Shown here: one piece after another, positions 58,791-64,000 of the stretch
Position numbering within the stretch: position 1 is the first letter of the stretch
How the letters are laid out: every line of letters begins with the position of its first letter
NCBI RefSeq assembly: GCF_016772475.1
Contig: NZ_CP068595.1
Location: forward strand, 1,612,001 to 1,676,000
Reading direction: 5' to 3'
Source of the DNA: Paenibacillus sonchi
Lineage (GTDB): Bacteria > Bacillota > Bacilli > Paenibacillales > Paenibacillaceae
Length of the DNA: 64,000 nt
Program-made: the position numbers and the translations under genes
Notes under the pieces: model-generated
What the model was told of the DNA's origin: nothing
What the model saw: only the letters and a program-made list of their open reading frames with translations
Database searches by the model: none

Positions 58791-59770
58791 GATTCTGGCG
58801 ATTCCTGAAATATGAGAAACCGTATATCGGCCTGTATGCCGCCGGCTTTCTGCTGACGGTTGGCGTATTTGCCGCAGATCCGCAGATTCCATGGCACTGG
58901 TGGACCTTCTTCTATGCGCTGGCACTGCTGTTGTTAGGTCTGGCAGGCTTTTTGCTCCATCGTTACATGAAGAATGTGCAGGCTCTCCACCACTTATCGG
59001 ATGAAGATGCGGAGCCGCTGTCCCTGGAGGCCGAGGGCTGCCGGGAAGCTATGGAGCAGCTGCAGATCCAGCACATCCGTGCCTTGAACGAAGCGCAGCT
59101 GCAGCAGAAAGAGCATTATGATTTCATCGTTTCCTGGTTTCACGAGGTCAAGACGCCCATCGCCGTCCTCCGGCTGATGCAGCAGACGGAGATCGATCAC
59201 AGCAGCCTGGAAGAGGAGCTGTCACGGATCGAGCACTACATCGACCAGGCTTTATATTATTCCAAGCTTGACACCTTCAATCAGGACTACGAGATCGTTA
59301 ACTGCAATTTGGAGCTGCTGGTCAAAGAGGCCGTCAAAGCCCACTCCAAGACGTTCATCTCCAAAAAAATCAAAATCCGGCTCGATGTACAAGCCACAAC
59401 GGTGCAAAGCGACTCCAAATGGCTGTCCTTCATTATCAACCAGCTGGTCACGAACAGCCTGAAATATACCGGGGATCAAGGAGAGATATCGTTCACGACA
59501 CAGGTTACACCGCATGAGAAACTGCTTATTGTGCGTGATAACGGCATCGGCATTGACCGCAAGGATCTGCCGCGGGTGTTCAACCGCGGATTCACCGGCA
59601 CCAACGGCCGTACCTATGCCAAATCGACCGGCATGGGCTTGTATTTGGCCCAGGAGCTGTCCAAAAAACTGGGGCACTACATTTCCTGCGAATCCGAAGC
59701 AGGCAGCTTCAGCGAATTCACCATCCACTTTCCGAAAAACCATGATCCTTATTTGAAAATGCTGCGGTAA
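58787..59770 (+). CDS. Intramembrane-sensing histidine kinase, BceS-like
   Basis: 327 residues. Two closely spaced membrane segments (about 13-30 and 38-57) leave almost no extracellular loop, as in BceS. The phospho-acceptor motif is SWFHEVKTPIAVLRL. HATPase_c has LVTNSLKY, DNGIGI and STGMGLYLAQEL. Such kinases do not sense peptides themselves but are activated by flux through the BceAB transporter, here encoded convergently downstream. Confidence 0.92.
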   Translation: MRFWRFLKYEKPYIGLYAAGFLLTVGVFAADPQIPWHWWTFFYALALLLLGLAGFLLHRYMKNVQALHHLSDEDAEPLSLEAEGCREAMEQLQIQHIRALNEAQLQQKEHYDFIVSWFHEVKTPIAVLRLMQQTEIDHSSLEEELSRIEHYIDQALYYSKLDTFNQDYEIVNCNLELLVKEAVKAHSKTFISKKIKIRLDVQATTVQSDSKWLSFIINQLVTNSLKYTGDQGEISFTTQVTPHEKLLIVRDNGIGIDRKDLPRVFNRGFTGTNGRTYAKSTGMGLYLAQELSKKLGHYISCESEAGSFSEFTIHFPKNHDPYLKMLR

Positions 59771-59774
59771 GGGA

Positions 59775-59806
59775 ATAGCGATCCTCCAATCACCGGAGAA
59801 TCGCTT
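59775..59806. terminator. Convergent terminator between kinase and permease genes
   Basis: Arms AGCGATCCTCC and GGAGAATCGCT (one mismatch) in the 46-bp gap between the two convergent genes. Confidence 0.7.
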
Positions 59807-59816
59807 GAATAGAGCG

Positions 59817-61781
59817 TTACGGGTTTTCATTAACAATTTTATAATACACATTCGTGGAAGAAGCGTAGAACAGTACGTAAATCAGGAAATACACCCCCAT
59901 GATGCCCCACACGGTTGCCGAAAGTCCAGTAAAGCCCTGCACAGAATCCAGGATGTAATACTTGATAATAAACCAGCTGTGGCACACCCCAAGCACCAGC
60001 GGCGGCAAAAAGACAAACAGCAGCTGCTTGCGGATCACGCTTTTCATCTGCCGGTCATCCACGCCCATTTTGCGCAGAATGGTATATTGCAGCCGTTCGT
60101 CTGTAGCCTCACGCAATTGCTTGAAATAAATTACACTGGCAAGCGCAAAGATCGCAATCAGGGCCAAAAAGCCGCTGGAGAACAGCATAAGCGCCGAGCC
60201 TTCAATTTGCTTGGAGTACACGTCTGCAAACGAGGAGTAATAGGCACCCGGCGTCTCCGTGACGATGGCATGGACCTGCTTCGAGAGTTCTTCGGCCCGG
60301 CCGGCATCCGCAATACCGTAGATTTCAAAAGACTTCTTGTCCGCATGCTCCCGCAGGCTCCGGTAAGCCTCGTCGGAGATTACGAGCACCGCAGGTTTAA
60401 TGACCATAGATCTCACCGGATCTGAAGACCAGCCAAGATAGGCATAGTCCTTCTTCTCAATAATCCGAAAAGCGGTTTCCCCATCTGTCTTCACCTTAAA
60501 TTCCGGCTGGCGGTTTGCGGCATAGGATTGCGCGAAGTCCGATCCCTGGGCGAGGGTCACCGCTTCCTCACCTTGCAGATCCAGGCTCTGCTTGGGGTCC
60601 CGTTCCTGCATCAGCCCGTTATAGGTTTGCTCGGATACAAGCAGCAGGTATGGAGTATAGTACTCGGGATTCTCAAAAGCCGGCCCCATATCCGATACCG
60701 GCTCAGCCACTATCGCCTCTTGCGTCAGGTGGTACCGGACCTCGTGGCCGGAGCTGCGGATCAGGCTGTCGATCCGGTTGTTGGTTGAAGAGGCCAGTGA
60801 TTCAAACGCTATATCATTAGGCAGGTTTCTCCCCACCGCTTCGAACTGCACCTTATAGTTAATCGTCATGAAGCTCAGCAGCAGCATAATCGCCGCACTG
60901 AACAATGAAATAAAGGTTAAGTTCAACGTGTTGCCTCTAATCTGAAACCGCAGGGAAGAGGTCCACAGCATCGTATTGCCCTCATAGTATTTTTTCCGGC
61001 GGCTTACCGCCTGGAGCAGCCAGCCGGCAAATTGACGAAAGAACAGAAAGGTGCCCGCAATAATGCCAACGGTCACGGCAATCATACTCACCGTCGCGTA
61101 GTCCTGCCAGAACACCGAACCTTTTCCGCTGCTGATCAGAGCAAAGGCCATGCCCAGCAGAAGTACAGCAATCATAGCCCAGGCCGAAGACACGCGGACG
61201 GGTTTTTCCATCTTTTGCTTCGCATGAAACAACTCCGTAAGCTGCACCCGGTTCAGCATGATGTAACTCTGTACACTTATAATCATAGCGAGCAATAAGA
61301 AGACACCGATCGTTGCAGCAATCGACGGCATAGGGAATGACAGGGAAATAACCTGGTCGTAATGCATTAAATCCATCAGCAGCATCCCAAACAGCTTGGA
61401 CAGCAGTCCCCCGATCAATATTCCCGTGAATAGAGAAATGGCGCTCATAATCAGGGTTTCATAAAATACCATCCGCGTAATTTGCCGTTCGTTCAGGCCG
61501 TAAAGCAGGTACATGCCGAACTCTTTTTTGCGCTGCTTCATGAAGAACGAATTGGCATACAGGATAAAGAAAATGATAAATAAGAACACAACAAGTGAAG
61601 CGATGCCCACACCGGTCTGGAAATTGGCCCGGTTCTGGAGCGCATCCATAATATCTTTGTTGTACATCAGGGATGTGAACGTAAATTGAATGATGACGCC
61701 GGCAATCATCGAGAACAGATAGATGGAATATAGGCGGAAGTTGCGCTTCACATTTCGGACCGTAAGCTCCAGCAGACTCAT
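59817..61781 (-). CDS. BceB-type ABC transporter permease (FtsX domains)
   Basis: 654 residues with ten membrane segments in the BceB pattern: one, then three, then an extracellular domain of about 200 residues (about 320-535), then the final FtsX block. KKEFGMYLLYGLNERQITRM near residue 85 and LQYTILRKMGVDDRQMKSVIRKQLL near the end are the typical cytoplasmic coupling segments. It is the detoxification and sensing unit for cell-wall-active peptides. It starts 4 bp inside the end of the ATPase gene (ATGA overlap). Confidence 0.92.
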   Translation of the reverse strand: MSLLELTVRNVKRNFRLYSIYLFSMIAGVIIQFTFTSLMYNKDIMDALQNRANFQTGVGIASLVVFLFIIFFILYANSFFMKQRKKEFGMYLLYGLNERQITRMVFYETLIMSAISLFTGILIGGLLSKLFGMLLMDLMHYDQVISLSFPMPSIAATIGVFLLLAMIISVQSYIMLNRVQLTELFHAKQKMEKPVRVSSAWAMIAVLLLGMAFALISSGKGSVFWQDYATVSMIAVTVGIIAGTFLFFRQFAGWLLQAVSRRKKYYEGNTMLWTSSLRFQIRGNTLNLTFISLFSAAIMLLLSFMTINYKVQFEAVGRNLPNDIAFESLASSTNNRIDSLIRSSGHEVRYHLTQEAIVAEPVSDMGPAFENPEYYTPYLLLVSEQTYNGLMQERDPKQSLDLQGEEAVTLAQGSDFAQSYAANRQPEFKVKTDGETAFRIIEKKDYAYLGWSSDPVRSMVIKPAVLVISDEAYRSLREHADKKSFEIYGIADAGRAEELSKQVHAIVTETPGAYYSSFADVYSKQIEGSALMLFSSGFLALIAIFALASVIYFKQLREATDERLQYTILRKMGVDDRQMKSVIRKQLLFVFLPPLVLGVCHSWFIIKYYILDSVQGFTGLSATVWGIMGVYFLIYVLFYASSTNVYYKIVNENP

Positions 61782-62523
61782 CGCAGCTTGCCCCCCATCA
61801 GGCTTTGGGTTTCCAGAATGCGGTCGTAGAACGCTTTTTGGGTCTGGTCTCCTGCGTAAATCTCATTAACAATTCCTCCGTCACGCAGAAAAATAACCCT
61901 TTTACAATAGCTGGCCGCATAGGGATCATGAGTGACCATCATAATCGTTGTCCCGAACGTCCCGTTCAGCTCTGCAAGCTGCTCCAGCATTTGGGTCGCG
62001 GACCGGGAATCCAGTGCCCCCGTCGGCTCATCGGCAAAAACAATAGACGGATTGGTAATGATGGCCCGCGCCGAAGCTACCCGCTGCTTCTGTCCCCCTG
62101 ACAGCTCGCTTGGATATTTATGAAGAATCTCTTCAATATTCAGCGCCCGCACAATCGGCAGCAGCAGGTCTTCCATTTCTTCCACCTTCACTTTGCGAAG
62201 TGAGAGCGGCAACAGAATATTCTCTTTGGCCGTCAGCGTATCCAGGAGATTATAATCCTGAAAAATAAATCCCATGCGCTCCTGCCGAAATTGCCGCAGT
62301 GATTTTTTTTGAGCTCCAGCAGGGATTTCCCCTCCAGCCAAACCTCGCCGCCCGTAAACCGGTCAATGGTAGACAGTACGTTCATCAGCGTCGATTTCCC
62401 GGAGCCCGAGGGTCCCATAACCGCTGTAAATTCTCCCGATTGGATCATCAGGTCAATATTCTTAAGTACCGCTGTCGTCCCATAACTTTTCGATAAATTT
62501 TGAGTCTGAATCACAGTTTGCAT
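61778..62523 (-). pseudogene. BceA-type ABC transporter ATP-binding protein, frameshifted
   Basis: The 5' frame from ATG 62523 (GGAGG upstream) gives Walker A GPSGSGKST and runs to GKSLLELKK, then leaves the frame. A second frame gives KSLRQFRQERMGFIFQDYNLL (Q-loop), LSGGQKQRVA (signature), VFADEPTGALD (Walker B) and MMVTHD. One extra A in the A8 run (plus-strand T8 at 62303-62310) joins them into 248 residues. The 746 bp are one short of a multiple of three. If the lesion is real the whole peptide-resistance module is dead. If it is a sequencing error the module is complete. Confidence 0.87.
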
Positions 62524-62722
62524 TTTTGGTTCCTCCCCTTCCTGATACTTATCTTAGCCGCGGTTTGGACTTGCAACCATAGAAGCAGGATGAATTTGGG
62601 TGACGTTTTTGTCACTCAGCAGACCGGATATGGTTAAATGTAATATTACATTACATGAAAACGCTTAAAACGCCTAAATAAAGAATTAAAATTAATAATT
62701 TTAAATTTTTATGTTATAGTTG

Positions 62723-62751
62723 TTGACATTTCCTATCGAGCTAATTATATT
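62723..62751 (+). promoter_or_regulatory. Promoter of the NarK-like gene
   Basis: TTGACA (62723-62728) and TATATT (62746-62751) with an exact 17-bp spacer in A/T-rich sequence. Initiation near 62758 gives an untranslated leader of about 240 bases. Confidence 0.75.
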
Positions 62752-62902
62752 GACATTATAAGATTTCAACGACACAACAATGTGTCCCTGAAGGTGACAA
62801 CAGATCATTCCCACAATGCTGTGGACAGATAATCTGCTGTACCGGAGTTTTACTTCCAATAATTATACAGTCAGTCACGATAGTGTGGCTGCAATGGCAA
62901 TG

Positions 62903-62956
62903 GGGCCGATGAACTTAATCCGCAGATGTGCGGGTTCTGTCAGTCGGCCCTTTTTT
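62903..62956 (+). terminator. Intrinsic terminator inside the NarK leader
   Basis: GGGCCGA (62903-62909) pairs with TCGGCCC (62944-62950), enclosing a second small hairpin CCGCA-gatg-TGCGG (62920-62933), and is followed by six T (62951-62956). It stands between the promoter and the start codon, so expression should depend on read-through or an alternative fold. Upstream leader sequence contains further small hairpins (62771-62786 and 62811-62824). Confidence 0.75.
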
Positions 62957-62999
62957 GCCGGTTCATTTACTTGGGGTTATTCAAAGGAGGATGTCAGCG

Positions 63000-64000
63000 A
63001 TGGAAGCAAAAGGTTTTCGCAAGGCGGGTCACGCCCCGAGTTTATTGTCAGCTTTTTTGTATTTTGATGTAAGCTTTATGATTTGGGTGCTGTGTGGAGC
63101 CCTGTCGCTCTATATCACCAAGGATTTCGGATTATCGGATACCCAAAAAGCGGCCATGGTCGCCATCCCCATCCTCGGCGGTTCGATCTTCCGCATCCCG
63201 ATGGGCATCCTGGCCGACCGGATTGGCAGTAAAAAAGCAGGCCTGCTCGGAATGTTCCTCACCATTATCCCCCTCCTGTGGGGCTGGCTGGGCGGAACCA
63301 GCCTGCTGCAGATGCATATGATCGGATTTCTACTCGGTTTTGCAGGGGCGAGCTTTGCCGTCTCCCTCTCCCTCGCCAGCCGCTGGTACCCGCCGCAATA
63401 TCAGGGACTCGCAATGGGCATTGCCGGAGCCGGGAACAGCGGAACTGCGCTGGCGACCTTTTTCGGGCCGCAGATCGCCCAGGCTTATGGATGGCATAGC
63501 GTGTTCGGGATCGCGCTGATTCCCCTGGTCCTCGTTATGATTGTTTTTGCCCTATTGGCTAAAGACGCCCCGAATGCCCCGGCACCCAAGCCGCTTAAAA
63601 GCTATCTCAGCGTCTTCAAGCATGCCGATACCTGGTGGTTCTCGATGTTCTACGCCATTACCTTCGGCGGGTTTGTCGGGTTCGCCAACTATGCGAGCAT
63701 CTTCTTCTATGATGTGTACGGCGACGGCGTACATTCCGGGGGCCTGACCAAAGTCCAGGTAGGCTACCTGGTCACCATCACAGTTATCGCAGGCAGCTTC
63801 TTCCGGCCTTTAGGCGGCTGGATTGCGGACCGGATTGGCGGCATGCGTCTCCTGCTTGTTTTGTATGCTGTAGTTTCTGTATGTGCGTTCGCCATTGCGT
63901 CGATGCCTAGTTCCTTCCTCGTGATGCTGCTCTATACCAGCGTGATGATGGCCTGCCTCGGAATGGGCAACGGTTCGGTCTTCCAGATCATCCCCCAGCG
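63000..64000 (+). CDS. narK: NarK/NasA-family nitrate/nitrite transporter (3' end outside window)
   Basis: The frame is open from ATG 63000 to the right edge (about 333 residues). AAAGGAGG lies 9 bases upstream. The membrane-protein sequence follows NarK closely: SFMIWVLCGALSLYI at segment 1 and two nitrate-signature-like Gly-rich stretches, FAGASFAVSLSLASRWYP then GIAGAGNSGTALATFF, and later MMACLGMGNGSVFQIIPQ. The signature Arg residues are not verified here. It imports nitrate or exchanges it for nitrite. A leader with an internal terminator controls it. Confidence 0.9.
   Translation, partial: MEAKGFRKAGHAPSLLSAFLYFDVSFMIWVLCGALSLYITKDFGLSDTQKAAMVAIPILGGSIFRIPMGILADRIGSKKAGLLGMFLTIIPLLWGWLGGTSLLQMHMIGFLLGFAGASFAVSLSLASRWYPPQYQGLAMGIAGAGNSGTALATFFGPQIAQAYGWHSVFGIALIPLVLVMIVFALLAKDAPNAPAPKPLKSYLSVFKHADTWWFSMFYAITFGGFVGFANYASIFFYDVYGDGVHSGGLTKVQVGYLVTITVIAGSFFRPLGGWIADRIGGMRLLLVLYAVVSVCAFAIASMPSSFLVMLLYTSVMMACLGMGNGSVFQIIPQ

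Noticed and set aside
62811..62824. Firm call of an ANTAR antitermination site
   Set aside because: Only one hairpin with the A1/G4 hexaloop was found and it does not overlap the terminator arm, so the class stays open.
62816..63067. Open frame of 83 codons in the narK leader
   Set aside because: No ribosome binding site, overlaps the terminator and the narK start, and has the composition of non-coding sequence.

Overview
The window looks like chromosome of a low-to-mid G+C Bacillota, most probably a Paenibacillus. The grounds are strong AGGAGG-type ribosome binding sites with frequent TTG and GTG starts, Bacillales-type families (HxlR, MarR, MerR and TetR regulators, a BceRSAB-like module, an SLH protein, a YvkC-like dikinase) and short dispersed intergenic repeats. 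No rRNA, tRNA, CRISPR array or phage block was recognised.

Layout. 1-2.6 kb: end of a multi-receiver hybrid kinase, then a receiver-kinase. 2.7-12.9 kb: SLH protein, two HxlR regulators with nearby transporters and oxidoreductases, an intact IS4-family element (6472-8046), GreA and a secreted flavoprotein. 13-17.2 kb: DHA2 efflux pump with divergent MarR regulator, then an ATP-grasp/esterase pair. 17.3-29.5 kb: RlmN, an anchored polysaccharide deacetylase, a YvkC-like phosphotransferase with TetR, a TetR-controlled NAD-binding protein, Bax-inhibitor-like and EcsC proteins. 29.5-38 kb: repeat-rich spacers around a broken permease, a flavin lipoprotein with a MerR-type promoter, and a short UvrC-like protein. 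38-45 kb: small redox enzymes, NudC, a MarR-controlled flavodoxin-like oxidoreductase, ChrA and a double-HTH MerR protein. 45-52 kb: diguanylate cyclase and lipid kinase (both frameshifted), AAC(3)-like acetyltransferase, papain-like amidase, CdsA-like protein and an IS3 element. 52-62.5 kb: VTC/DUF4956/DUF4353 operon with a divergent two-component system, then a BceRS-like pair convergent with a BceAB-like transporter. 62.6-64 kb: a NarK-type transporter behind a leader holding an intrinsic terminator.

Three results stand out. (1) Seven genes each need exactly one extra base to be intact, six of them in a run of four C/G and one in a run of eight A. This points to homopolymer under-calling more than to biology. 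(2) Both insertion sequences lie in inverted repeats, one of them exactly in the loop of a shared terminator. (3) Several regulator-target circuits can be read from repeated operator palindromes: HxlR at 9.4-9.9 kb, MarR at 14.6 and 40.6 kb, TetR at 26.4-27.2 kb, and a MerR promoter with a 19-bp spacer at 35.1 kb. The narK leader and the 51-bp palindromic tandem array at 37.6 kb are the best candidates for something not yet described.
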